IMG/VR virus record: IMGVR_UViG_3300033153_013649
Coordinates: 1 to 64,000 of that record
Origin: a virus
DNA: 64,000 bases
Direction: 5' to 3' (one strand)
Below, one piece after another: positions 8,684-17,476 of this stretch. Position 1 is the first letter of the stretch. Each line of letters opens with the position of its first letter. The translations under genes were made by a program, and so were the position numbers. The notes under the pieces were generated by a model. The model searched no databases. It was not told where the DNA came from and saw only the letters and a program-made list of their open reading frames with translations.

Positions 8684-8896
8684 ATGAAATTTTCAGAAAT
8701 AATAAACGAAGAAACTCCTAAAAATATTGAAAATACTCAACTGTTAGCTGATATTGCAAAAAATGTTGGTGACTTGAAAGCAATATTAAAGGACGTAGAT
8801 GATCCAATGGAGTATTTTAAAAATATGAAATTAAAAGAAGGCAAAGTGTTTCTTAAGAAATTAAGAGCTCTTGTTGACCATTTAATGAAAATATAA
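8684..8896 (+). CDS. Small protein with capsid-targeting-like N-terminus
   Basis: A 70-residue helical protein of unknown function. MKFSEIINE at the N-terminus ends in I-N-E, the prohead-protease consensus, so a 61-residue mature packaged peptide is plausible. An AGAGGA ribosome site is correctly spaced. It has no other motif; the remainder is lysine-rich and helical. Confidence 0.65.
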   Translation: MKFSEIINEETPKNIENTQLLADIAKNVGDLKAILKDVDDPMEYFKNMKLKEGKVFLKKLRALVDHLMKI

Positions 8897-8908
8897 AGGG
8901 AATAAATT

Positions 8909-9337
8909 ATGGCTCAAGCAGAAAGTTGGACATTAGAAGGATGGAAGAAAATTCTAGATCAGTTCTTTAAAATTTCAGGAACAGATTCAGAAGATCTAGA
9001 ACTTATCTTTTTTTCCAATAATTTTACTCCAACAGTAAATACACAAAACTCAGACTTAACTGTAATAAATGATAATGGATTAGAAAATCAAGATCTTGTC
9101 AGAGCAACCTGGCAATCAGCTGATGATGATGGAAATGATATTGTTTATAGTGATTATGATACAAATCCTATAGTTCTTAATATTACAGGTACTCAAAATT
9201 GTTATGGATGGGCAATTAGAGGGAAAACAAGTAATGTAATTTATTATGCTAAAAATCATGGATTAAAATCATTAGAAAATAGTGACACCGTCACAATGAA
9301 TAATTTTAATATGAGAATTAAAATCGTCCCATCATAA
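8909..9337 (+). CDS. Probable small virion protein, unknown
   Basis: A 142-residue acidic protein with a C-terminal beta-rich part (YGWAIRGKTSNVIYYAKNHG, then SDTVTMNNFNMRIKI). This resembles a pattern in small phage structural or fibre proteins in which a short hairpin precedes a G/S-D-T-V strand. No specific family is assigned. It lies between neck and terminase genes with an AAGGGAA ribosome site and lacks the capsid-targeting-like start of its neighbours. Confidence 0.6.
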   Translation: MAQAESWTLEGWKKILDQFFKISGTDSEDLELIFFSNNFTPTVNTQNSDLTVINDNGLENQDLVRATWQSADDDGNDIVYSDYDTNPIVLNITGTQNCYGWAIRGKTSNVIYYAKNHGLKSLENSDTVTMNNFNMRIKIVPS

Positions 9338-9356
9338 ACAAAAAAGGAATTAAAAA

Positions 9357-9815
9357 ATGAGTAAATTTATTAAAGAATTTTTAGAAGATTATATAACAGT
9401 AACTACAGAAAAACGCCTTGCAAACGCTCGAGCTGGATTTGATCAAGAAATAAATGAACCAGAACTCTTCGAAGAAATGATTAAAGCTAAGGGGCAATTA
9501 GAAAAAGCAATGGAAAGACTTTTTGAGGTTGATATTACTCTAACCGAAGGAAAAGGGCTTCTTGGTCGTTATTCAATGAGTTTTACTGGGACTGTTAACC
9601 TAAAAGGATTACCAAAATTATTTTCCGGTATTATGAAAAAAGCCAAAATCAGTCTTAGTACTAGTACTGGAAATCCATTTTCGAAAACTCCAGATATTAT
9701 TTATCTAGATGTAGAAGATAATCAAGGAAGACAAATAATTGGCGCTAAACCCGTCGGATATACAAGATATAATCTAAAAACTAAGAAATGGCTTATGAAG
9801 AAAGAAAGATTTTAA
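9357..9815 (+). CDS. Unknown protein, possible packaged internal protein
   Basis: A 152-residue protein with a helical N-terminal half (about 25-60) and a beta-rich second half (GRYSMSFTGTVNLKGLPKLF). The start MSKFIKEFLE resembles the capsid-targeting-like peptides of neighbouring genes but ends F-L-E, not a perfect L/I-x-E; L-T-E appears near residue 63. An AAGGAAT ribosome site precedes it. No family recognised. Confidence 0.6.
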   Translation: MSKFIKEFLEDYITVTTEKRLANARAGFDQEINEPELFEEMIKAKGQLEKAMERLFEVDITLTEGKGLLGRYSMSFTGTVNLKGLPKLFSGIMKKAKISLSTSTGNPFSKTPDIIYLDVEDNQGRQIIGAKPVGYTRYNLKTKKWLMKKERF

Positions 9816-9820
9816 TTAAT

Positions 9821-10492
9821 ATGAACCGATTCAGAAAAATATATCTTAGAGAAAAAAGATCTCATCCTGATATAAATAAAAAAATATCTGGATATGAAGC
9901 TTTATTGCCGTATAAAAATGATCCAGATATTTATATTTCTTATACTTCTCTCAAAAAAATCGGTATAAATCCGAGTTCAAAATATAATACCCCGATTGGA
10001 ATTTATACTTATCCATTAAAAGAAATATTTCCTATGATAGCAAAAGCTGCAGATTCAGGAAACGTTCCTTTTGGTGGAAATAATCCTTATATTTGGATTT
10101 TAAGATCTAAAAATAAAAAAATTTTTGTAAAAGATGTATATAAATATTCTTCAAAAGATTATAATAGAGACATAAAAAAGATAAAAAAATTATATAGTAA
10201 TCTTAAATTTGTAAAGTACAATAACATAGATTCATTAATAAAGTATAGTATAGAAGAAGTTGATTTTAAATCTCCTTTTAGAATATTCTGGAATATTACA
10301 AGAAATCTAAGTTCAGCTATTAATCCAGGAAATGCAAATAAAACTTGGAACTCTGTTCTTAGAAAATTAGGATATACTGGATTCGCTGATAAATCGGGAT
10401 GGGGTTTTATTCATGAAGCTGAACGAATTCAAGCTGTATTTCTATCAAAAGATGCTTTTACTATCGAAGAAATGATTAATAATATTCCTTAA
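9821..10492 (+). CDS. Unknown protein with polyvalent-protein-like (possibly ADP-ribosyltransferase-like) C-terminus
   Basis: A 223-residue protein. The ATG at 9821 follows the previous stop by five bases; an upstream in-frame ATG at 9788 would begin inside the previous gene. The start MNRFRKIYLRE ends L-R-E, so it may carry a cleavable capsid-targeting peptide. The body has TPIGIYTYPL (about 67), VPFGGNNPYIWIL (about 86) and, near the C-terminus, LGYTGFADKSGWGFIHEAER followed by IQAVFL. This G-Y-x-G...H-x-x-E...Q-A-V-F order recalls domains of phage polyvalent proteins, some of them ADP-ribosyltransferase-like. That assignment is tentative; no catalytic triad is proved. Confidence 0.6.
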   Translation: MNRFRKIYLREKRSHPDINKKISGYEALLPYKNDPDIYISYTSLKKIGINPSSKYNTPIGIYTYPLKEIFPMIAKAADSGNVPFGGNNPYIWILRSKNKKIFVKDVYKYSSKDYNRDIKKIKKLYSNLKFVKYNNIDSLIKYSIEEVDFKSPFRIFWNITRNLSSAINPGNANKTWNSVLRKLGYTGFADKSGWGFIHEAERIQAVFLSKDAFTIEEMINNIP

Positions 10493-10542
10493 AAATACTA
10501 ATATAATTTACCATCCAATAAACGGAATTATAAAATAAAATT

Positions 10543-10836
10543 ATGAAAAAATTTTCAACAATACTAAATGAAAAACTAGTAAAATGGACTAATATTTCTG
10601 AAAAAGAATATTTTAAGATTTATAATAAATATGAAAAATTATTAACAGTTTTCAGTTCATTTACAAACAAAACTCCAGGGGGAAGTTCGAGTCCGGGAAA
10701 TTCAATGACTGAATGGGGATTTAGTAATGAAGATGATCCTTTGTTAAAATGGGTATCTACTCCTTCTCCAAAGAATCCAGAAGAACTACTTTATTCTTTT
10801 TATGTAAATAAAAAACAATTAAAGAAGATAAAATGA
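10543..10836 (+). CDS. Small unknown protein with capsid-targeting-like N-terminus
   Basis: A 97-residue protein whose start MKKFSTILNE ends L-N-E, the prohead-protease consensus. The middle is Gly/Ser-rich (TPGGSSSPGNS, about 45). It overlaps the small terminase gene by four bases (ATGA), so it is coupled to it. The family is unknown; packaging is an inference from the N-terminus. Confidence 0.6.
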   Translation: MKKFSTILNEKLVKWTNISEKEYFKIYNKYEKLLTVFSSFTNKTPGGSSSPGNSMTEWGFSNEDDPLLKWVSTPSPKNPEELLYSFYVNKKQLKKIK

Positions 10837-11333
10837 AAATAGATAAAATAAATCAAAAGCTTGGGATAAAACAAACAGAAGAAGCTACAGATTTAACTGA
10901 AATTGAAAAGGAAGATGAATTAATTCCTTACACAGAAAATCCAGAGTTAATAAAAGATATTGATCAATATAAGGAAGAAAGAGCTCAAAATATTGAAGTC
11001 TTAAAAGAAGCTAGAGATCAAATAGCAAGAGTTATAACTGATTTAGGAGCAAAATTCTCTTTTCCTATTACAGAGGACGGAAAAATAATAAAGATAGGAA
11101 ATAAAGACCTCGAAGCTTTTGCAAAAGTTGTAAAATCTTTAGCAACTATTACTGATACTTTAGATAAAATTTCAGATCCGCAAAAGGTTGAAGGATATAT
11201 TGACCCCCCTCAGAAAGAAGAAAAAGGTCCAGAAAATGTAACAAATATTCAAAATAATTTTATGCTAAATCCAAATCAATTATTAGATATGATAGATTCT
11301 TCTATAAAAAAGGCTAATAACGGTGATAATTAA
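10833..11333 (+). CDS. gp16: Terminase small subunit, T4 gp16-like
   Basis: A 166-residue, largely helical protein directly upstream of, and overlapping by one base, the large terminase gene; T4 gp16 is 164 residues in the same place. The central helical segment (EERAQNIEVLKEARDQIARV, about 48-67, and LEAFAKVVKSLATITDTLDK, about 90-109) is the coiled-coil expected to form the regulatory ring. The C-terminus (NIQNNFMLNPNQLLDMID) fits interaction tails of small terminases. The call rests mainly on position, size and helical pattern. Confidence 0.72.
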   Translation: MKIDKINQKLGIKQTEEATDLTEIEKEDELIPYTENPELIKDIDQYKEERAQNIEVLKEARDQIARVITDLGAKFSFPITEDGKIIKIGNKDLEAFAKVVKSLATITDTLDKISDPQKVEGYIDPPQKEEKGPENVTNIQNNFMLNPNQLLDMIDSSIKKANNGDN

Positions 11334-13030
11334 TGCCAAGAAAAATAGAAAAAGCTCCCGAAATAGAATACACGAACGTTCCATATAGTTTTCTAGGTTT
11401 CTCTGGAATAAAACCTCCAGGAACAAATATTGATTATACTCCAGAAATGATAAAAGAATTCGTAAAATGTTCTCAAGATCCTCTTTATTTTATTACAAAT
11501 TATTACTATATAGTAGAATTAGATAAAGGATTAACAAAGATAAATTTATGGGATTTTCAATATGATTTCATCGATCATTTACATAATAATAGATTTTCAA
11601 TTATATTAGCATCTCGTCAAGTTGGAAAATCTATTATCTCGGTTGGATATATTTTATGGTATATTTTATTTCATCCTTATAAATATGTTGCAGTCCTTTC
11701 TAAAAAGGCAAAAGATGCTTCGGATATAATGAAAAAATTAAAACGTTCTTATGAAAGCATTCCTCAATGGTTACAGCAAAATGTAGCTGGATGGGCTCAA
11801 ACTTCTATTACATTAGAAAACGGATCAGAAGTTACCTCTCAAGCTACAACAGAAACAGCAGGAAGATCTGCAAGTGCTAATATATTATTTTTAGACGAAT
11901 TTGCTTTTGTTCCTCAAAACATAGCAACCGATTTTTATAAATCAGCTTATCCTATTATTTCAAATTCAAAAGAATCAAAAGTCATTATTTGTTCTACCCC
12001 AAACGGCCATAATCATTTTTTTATGATGCTTGATAAAGCTAGGAAGGGAGAAAACGCTTATAAAGATTTTGTAATCCATTGGACTCAGGTTCCTGGAAGG
12101 GACGAAGAATGGAAAAAAGAAACAATTGCTAATTTAGCAATCAATCCGCATATTGACGATGCTAATTCTACTTTTGCACAAGAATATGATCTCAGTTTTG
12201 AAAATTCTGATAAAAAAATACTAATCGGCCCAGGTATACAAAGAAGAATTGCTAATCATATTTCTAATAATGTTAAAGAAATACAATCCTCTATTGCAGA
12301 GTTAAAGGAAATGGATCATTTAACAATTTTTGAAGACCCAGATCCAGGATTTGGTTATTATATTTCTGCTGATGTTGCAGAAGGAATCGGAAAAAATTAT
12401 AGTGTTGCTCATGTACTTAAACTTCTCCCGGAAGGATATAAGCAAGTTGCAATATATAGAAATAATTCTATAATTCCTGTAGCATTTTCTTATGTAATTG
12501 AAACAATAAGTAAAGCATATAATAATGCTTCAATTTTAATAGAAAACAGAAATCCTGGAAATTCAACTTTAGATCATTTATTTTATATGATCGAATCTCA
12601 AAATGTAATACATTCTTCTTTCAAGAAAAAAGACGAATTGGGAATTAAAACTACTAAAAAAAATAGAGACAAAGGTATTACAAAATTAAAAGAATATCTT
12701 GAATATGAAATTTTAGAAATCAATGATTTTATTACTTTTGGAGAAATAACAAATTTTGTAAGAAATAAATTTGGTAAATTTAAAGCTGAATCTGGATGCG
12801 ATGATACTGTTATGGCATTAGTATTATTTTGTTATTGGACAACAAGAGAGGAATTTGAAGGATTTGGATCTGACGAAATTTTAAGAAAGACTAGACAAAA
12901 AATCGAAAAAGATAATCCATATTTATTAGATTTAAATAAGATAAATAAGTTAGAATCAGAAAAAGGAGGAATTACTGTAGTAAATAATTTGGATTATGTA
13001 ACTTATCTTAATCTTAAAAGAAAAAAATAA
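11333..13030 (+). CDS. gp17: Terminase large subunit, packaging ATPase-nuclease, T4 gp17-like
   Basis: A 565-residue headful packaging motor. ATPase domain: Walker A SRQVGKS at 94-100, Walker B ILFLDEF at 184-190, coupling motif CSTPNG at 220-225. Nuclease domain: acidic residues D347 (YISADVAEG), E404 (ILIENRNPG) and D490/D491 (SGCDDTVMALVLFC), matching the T4 D-E-D triad. It acts at the prohead portal, translocating and cutting concatemeric DNA. It is slightly shorter than T4 gp17 (610). The start overlaps the gp16-like stop (TTAATGCC). Confidence 0.95.
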   Translation: MPRKIEKAPEIEYTNVPYSFLGFSGIKPPGTNIDYTPEMIKEFVKCSQDPLYFITNYYYIVELDKGLTKINLWDFQYDFIDHLHNNRFSIILASRQVGKSIISVGYILWYILFHPYKYVAVLSKKAKDASDIMKKLKRSYESIPQWLQQNVAGWAQTSITLENGSEVTSQATTETAGRSASANILFLDEFAFVPQNIATDFYKSAYPIISNSKESKVIICSTPNGHNHFFMMLDKARKGENAYKDFVIHWTQVPGRDEEWKKETIANLAINPHIDDANSTFAQEYDLSFENSDKKILIGPGIQRRIANHISNNVKEIQSSIAELKEMDHLTIFEDPDPGFGYYISADVAEGIGKNYSVAHVLKLLPEGYKQVAIYRNNSIIPVAFSYVIETISKAYNNASILIENRNPGNSTLDHLFYMIESQNVIHSSFKKKDELGIKTTKKNRDKGITKLKEYLEYEILEINDFITFGEITNFVRNKFGKFKAESGCDDTVMALVLFCYWTTREEFEGFGSDEILRKTRQKIEKDNPYLLDLNKINKLESEKGGITVVNNLDYVTYLNLKRKK

Positions 13031-13050
13031 TTTCTAATAAAAATGAAATT

Positions 13051-13058
13051 TATAAATA
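13051..13058 (+). promoter_or_regulatory. Late promoter TATAAATA upstream of first sheath gene
   Basis: An exact TATAAATA lies 72 bases before the first tail sheath gene, in the gap after the terminase. Confidence 0.7.
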
Positions 13059-13130
13059 TAGATATAAAAAGGTAAATAATCTTTTAAAGAAGAAAAGATT
13101 TAAATCAAAAATAAATTAAGGAAAATATAA

Positions 13131-15095
13131 ATGGCGATACGTCCTAATTATCCTGCAGTAAAATTTGAGGAAAGAGATTTTACATTAAGTATTACTCCTA
13201 CTGTATCATCTATTGGAGCCATGGTTGGAAGATTTCAAAGAGGACCAATTGGGAAAGCTACTCTTATTTCTAATAAAGCTGAATTAATTGAAATTTTTGG
13301 TTTACCAACTACAGCTCTTGATAATTTAGCAGATTGGTATACAGTTAAGAACTTTTTAAATTATACAAGTGGAATATTAGTTCTAAGAGTAGCAGATTCA
13401 ACTGCAATGAATGCCGGAAAAACTTTTAACGACGGTTCTGCTAGTGCTATTGACGCTTTTGCTCAAATTCCCGATGGATATGACATGAGTGGAGTTTCAG
13501 ATATTACTAATTCTGGAATTAATATTGTAGCAAAATATCCGGGAACCTATGGAAATAATATTTCCGTTTCTCTTGTTTTCGAAGATGATTTAAGAATGGG
13601 TCTTACTGATTCTGGATCAGCTCCCGAATGGGATGGAAAATATTATGATAAAAGAGTTCAATTTACAATAGATTCAGCTTCTGGAGCAGCTGTTGGAGAA
13701 TATGTAATTACAGAATATTATAACGATACTACAAAACAAAAATCTTATACTGTTGGATTAGTTTTAGCAGTAGATGAAGCTGGATCAACAAAAACTATAG
13801 ACATTGCTTTTAATGGAGATGATCCTCCCACCCCGGGAAGTTCAGATACATATAAATTAAATAATGGACAAAGTTGGGATGATTCAGGGGCAGTTACTAT
13901 TAGTAATTCAGGTTCAGTTACAGTATTAAATTTCAATACTATAATGAATTATTTTAACGAAGAACTCGACACAGATCAATATGCAATTGTTGTATTTGAA
14001 GATGATAAAGACGGAAATGCTCAATTTAAAGAAAAACATATAGTTTCTCTTACATCAACAGATAAAGATTTCAATGGCAGATCAATATATATTGAAGATT
14101 GGTTAGAACAAAATTCTGCTTATATTTCAGCTGTCTATAATGATGATTCTAATACAGCCAATGGATCAGTTGGAACAGCAACTAAATTAGCTGGAGGCCT
14201 CGATGGTTCTGCATTAACAGCCGGAGATATTATTCTTGCAATGGATCCTGTTTATAGAGATAAGCAATTAGAATTTGGATATTTAATAGACGGAGCTTGG
14301 GCTGGTAATGTAACAGTAATGAATAATATAATTTCAATCGTTGAACAAAGATTAGATAATTTTGCTATACTATCATGCGGAACGGGAGTTTCTGTTTCTT
14401 CTGACGCTGATTTTAAATCAGATGTTCAAACGATGAGGGAATCATTAAGTGATTCTTCTTATTATCATTTTACAGGAAAATTTAAAATTCAATTTGATCC
14501 TTATACAGGAAAGAATTTCAATTGCCCTATTTCTGGAGATATAGCAGGAATATTTGCTCGAACAGATATTTTAGGTGAAATATGGCTTCCCCCTGCTGGA
14601 TATAATTATGGAGAAATCCAAAATATAGTAAAATTACCAATAAATGAATCAAAAACAACTCAGGGAATATTCTATAAAAAACAAATTAATCTTGTTATTC
14701 AAGATAAAAAGTTTGGCGGATATTTCCTTATGTCACAAAAAACAGGAACAGGACGTCCAACTGCATTTTCTGATGTAAATATAAGAAAACTATTTACATA
14801 TACAGAAAACAATATATTAAATTTTTTAAAAACATATTTATGGGAATTTAATGATACGATAACAAGAGAAATTATATCTTCGAGAATAAATAATTTTCTT
14901 GCTACTATTCAAGCAAAAGAAGGAATCGTTGAATATTCTGTAATTTGTGACGAAACAAATAATACTGATGATATAATCGCATCAAATATTTTGATAGTAG
15001 ATATTCTTATTAAACCTTCAAAAGCTATTCATAATATTCATATAAGATTTACTGCAACTAATAAAGATGCGACAGCTTTAGAATTGAATGCATAA
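13131..15095 (+). CDS. gp18: Tail sheath protein, T4 gp18-like, paralogue 1
   Basis: A 654-residue contractile sheath protein, close to T4 gp18 (659). The N-terminal arm PNYPAVKFEERDFT and the following GAMVGRFQRGPIGKATLIS are family signatures. The conserved C-terminal core has a phage-sheath pattern (QLNLVIQDKKFGGYFLMSQK region, then FSDVNIRKLFTYTENNILNFLK and FLATIQAKEGIVEYSVICDE), ending VDILIKPSKAIHNIHIRFTA. The middle (about 100-380) is variable and probably surface exposed. It is followed by a shorter paralogue after a 19-base gap, so both subunits come from one transcript. An AAGGAAA ribosome site is present. Confidence 0.92.
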   Translation: MAIRPNYPAVKFEERDFTLSITPTVSSIGAMVGRFQRGPIGKATLISNKAELIEIFGLPTTALDNLADWYTVKNFLNYTSGILVLRVADSTAMNAGKTFNDGSASAIDAFAQIPDGYDMSGVSDITNSGINIVAKYPGTYGNNISVSLVFEDDLRMGLTDSGSAPEWDGKYYDKRVQFTIDSASGAAVGEYVITEYYNDTTKQKSYTVGLVLAVDEAGSTKTIDIAFNGDDPPTPGSSDTYKLNNGQSWDDSGAVTISNSGSVTVLNFNTIMNYFNEELDTDQYAIVVFEDDKDGNAQFKEKHIVSLTSTDKDFNGRSIYIEDWLEQNSAYISAVYNDDSNTANGSVGTATKLAGGLDGSALTAGDIILAMDPVYRDKQLEFGYLIDGAWAGNVTVMNNIISIVEQRLDNFAILSCGTGVSVSSDADFKSDVQTMRESLSDSSYYHFTGKFKIQFDPYTGKNFNCPISGDIAGIFARTDILGEIWLPPAGYNYGEIQNIVKLPINESKTTQGIFYKKQINLVIQDKKFGGYFLMSQKTGTGRPTAFSDVNIRKLFTYTENNILNFLKTYLWEFNDTITREIISSRINNFLATIQAKEGIVEYSVICDETNNTDDIIASNILIVDILIKPSKAIHNIHIRFTATNKDATALELNA

Positions 15096-15114
15096 CAAAA
15101 AGGAATTAATATAA

Positions 15115-16818
15115 ATGGCAACAATACCTCCTTACCCAGGTGTAAGTTATGAAGAACAAGATTCCCCTGCTGTTATTGATCAAATTGTAGGTTCTATTCC
15201 AGCATTTGTTGGGAGATTTGAAAAAGGACCAATTAATAAACCAACGTTGATTAAAGATGAAATTGAATTTAGAAAAATTTTCGGGGATCCTGTTATAAGT
15301 GGAAATATTAATACTCTTAAAAGTTGGTTTTCTGTAGCTAATTTCTTTGCATACTCTGCAAATGCTTATATAACAAGAATCGAGACATCGAGTGCAAGAA
15401 ATGCATGTAAATCTTTTTCTTCAACTGCTTCTGATAATACAGATATATCCGTAAAAGACGGAACAGATTATGATACTGTAGCAAATGCTAATTCTGGAGA
15501 ATTAACAATATTTGCAAAAAATCCAGGATCATGGGGAAATGGTGCATCGGGTGGAATCTCTGTCGCTTTTTATGTAGCAGGAACAAATGATACAATAGAA
15601 AACGCCGGAGGTGAAAATTCAAATTGGCACCCATACGTATGGGGTGAAGATCCAACAGATACAGACTTTCAAATTTTTTCAGAGTTTCCAATAGATGGTG
15701 AAATTGCAATTATAGTTTATTGGAATGACAATATAGTAGAAAATTTCATTTGTCATTTAACTCCCGATACATTAAATAGTTCAGGACAAAATTATTATAT
15801 CGGAGAATATCTTAAAGAAAGATCTAGATATATTTCTGCTTATATAAACGGAAATCTCGGAACTTTGACGTCAAAAACAAAAACGAATCTTGCTTCAGGA
15901 ACTCTTGAAAACGCTGCTATTAATGAATCTAATAACGCTAGTCTTATAACAGCTGGATTCGACCTTTATGCAAACAGAGATGAATTTTCTATCGGATTTC
16001 TAGTAGACGGAGAATATAATTTTAAAGCTGTTCATGAGAAAATAGCTTCTTTAGCATATTCTAGAGGGGACTGCTTTGCTATTGGAGGAGCAGATACATC
16101 AACGATACAGAATAAAACAGCAGCTATAGCAACAAGCGACCTCATCCTTTATAAACAGAATTTGTCTATTACTGGAGCAGCTCAGACCTATTTTGGATTT
16201 TATGGACAAATTAAAAAGATGTATAATAAATTTACAGACAAATATCTTTGGATATCCTGTAGTTCTGATGTTGCTGGATTAATGGCTAAAACGGATTCAG
16301 AAGCTTGGCCGTGGTTTGCAACAGCTGGAGCTGACAGAGGAATTCTTCTTAATGTAACAGCTCTCGGATTTTATCCTACTGATGCTCAAATAAGTCAACT
16401 TTATATAAAGAATATTAATACAATTATATTCGATCCTGGATTTGGAAATTTAATTAATGGAAACAGAACTTTAAAACCAACTTCCTCTGCTTTTAGAGAT
16501 ATTAATATTCGTAGATTGTTTACATATTTAGAAACAAATATTGTTGATCAAGGAAAATATTATCTTTTTCAATTAAATAATGAAACAACAAGATCTAAAT
16601 TTAGAACTTCTGTTGAAAACTTTTTAGGAACAGTTCAAGCAAATAGAGGAATTATTACTTATCGAGTTATTTGTGATGAAAATAATAATACACCAACAGA
16701 TATTGATAATAATTTATTAAATCTTGATATAGTCGTTCAACCGAGCAGAGCTATTGGAAATATAGTAGTTAGATTTACAGCAGTTGCACAAGATGTTAAT
16801 TTCTCAGAATTAATTTAA
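15115..16818 (+). CDS. gp18: Tail sheath protein, T4 gp18-like, paralogue 2
   Basis: A 567-residue second sheath protein. It shares with its upstream neighbour the arm PPYPGVSYEEQDSP, PAFVGRFEKGPINKPTLI, and the C-terminal signatures FRDINIRRLFTYLETNI and FLGTVQANRGIITYRVICDE, ending LDIVVQPSRAIGNIVVRFTA. It lacks about 87 residues from the variable middle. Both copies look intact. Either they co-assemble or one replaces the other in part of the tail; the sequence cannot decide this. An AAGGAATT ribosome site precedes it. Confidence 0.9.
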   Translation: MATIPPYPGVSYEEQDSPAVIDQIVGSIPAFVGRFEKGPINKPTLIKDEIEFRKIFGDPVISGNINTLKSWFSVANFFAYSANAYITRIETSSARNACKSFSSTASDNTDISVKDGTDYDTVANANSGELTIFAKNPGSWGNGASGGISVAFYVAGTNDTIENAGGENSNWHPYVWGEDPTDTDFQIFSEFPIDGEIAIIVYWNDNIVENFICHLTPDTLNSSGQNYYIGEYLKERSRYISAYINGNLGTLTSKTKTNLASGTLENAAINESNNASLITAGFDLYANRDEFSIGFLVDGEYNFKAVHEKIASLAYSRGDCFAIGGADTSTIQNKTAAIATSDLILYKQNLSITGAAQTYFGFYGQIKKMYNKFTDKYLWISCSSDVAGLMAKTDSEAWPWFATAGADRGILLNVTALGFYPTDAQISQLYIKNINTIIFDPGFGNLINGNRTLKPTSSAFRDINIRRLFTYLETNIVDQGKYYLFQLNNETTRSKFRTSVENFLGTVQANRGIITYRVICDENNNTPTDIDNNLLNLDIVVQPSRAIGNIVVRFTAVAQDVNFSELI

Positions 16819-16823
16819 ACATT

Positions 16824-16831
16824 TATAAATA
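16824..16831 (+). promoter_or_regulatory. Late promoter TATAAATA upstream of tail tube gene
   Basis: An exact TATAAATA lies 22 bases before the tail tube ATG, in the 35-base gap after the second sheath gene. Confidence 0.7.
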
Positions 16832-16853
16832 TATAAAAAAACAAGGAAACAAA

Positions 16854-17381
16854 ATGGCTGAATATAAAAGTATCATTGAAAAAATGGCAACTTTTGAAAA
16901 CTTTACAGCATCAAATCGGTTTGAAGCAATAATTGAATTCCCTACTATAGTTGGAATTAATCCGAAAGAAGCTGAAAAAGTAAAACTATTACTTAAAGCT
17001 GCAACAATTCCAACAGAAACCATTGAAGAAATTCCAATTAAATATATGGGACATACCTTCAAAGTTGCAGGGGATCGAGTATATGAAGATTGGACTTCTA
17101 CGATTTATAGTACAGAAGATTGGTCTATAAGAAACAATATTGAGAAATGGATGAAAATCATTAATGATATTGAATCAGGACTTAAATCCCCTCACTCTTC
17201 TTATCTCGGTGACATAAAAATAAAACAATTAGGTATTAATACTCTCGAACCAATTGCTGTTTATAATTTAGTAGGAGCGTGGCCTTCGGTAGTAGGAGAA
17301 ATTACTCTTGATTGGGAATCTGAAAACGAAGTTCAAACTTTTGACGTTACCTGGAAATATCAATACGTAACAAGATTATAA
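16854..17381 (+). CDS. gp19: Tail tube protein, T4 gp19-like
   Basis: A 175-residue protein (T4 gp19 is 163) directly after the sheath genes. The tube-family order is visible: an N-terminal strand (NRFEAIIEFPTIV), a loop LKAATIPTETIEEIPIKYMG with the typical A-x-x-P-T pattern, DWTSTIYSTEDWSIRNNIEKW in the middle, and a C-terminal VGAWPSVVGEITLDWESENE, ending in DVTWKYQYV. It stacks as hexamer rings forming the DNA conduit. It has its own late promoter, an AAGGAAA ribosome site and a terminator, consistent with high expression. Confidence 0.9.
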   Translation: MAEYKSIIEKMATFENFTASNRFEAIIEFPTIVGINPKEAEKVKLLLKAATIPTETIEEIPIKYMGHTFKVAGDRVYEDWTSTIYSTEDWSIRNNIEKWMKIINDIESGLKSPHSSYLGDIKIKQLGINTLEPIAVYNLVGAWPSVVGEITLDWESENEVQTFDVTWKYQYVTRL

Positions 17382-17393
17382 TTAAATTCTTTT

Positions 17394-17425
17394 AAAAGAA
17401 TCGTTGCGATTACGATTCTTTTTTA
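17394..17425 (+). terminator. Intrinsic terminator after tail tube gene
   Basis: An 11-bp perfect stem (AAAAGAATCGT with ACGATTCTTTT), a 7-base loop and a T-run. It ends the sheath/tube transcript ahead of the second homing endonuclease. Confidence 0.85.
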
Positions 17426-17476
17426 TTTCTAATTTTAATAATATAGTAACATAACATCAAATAAAATAAGAGCATT

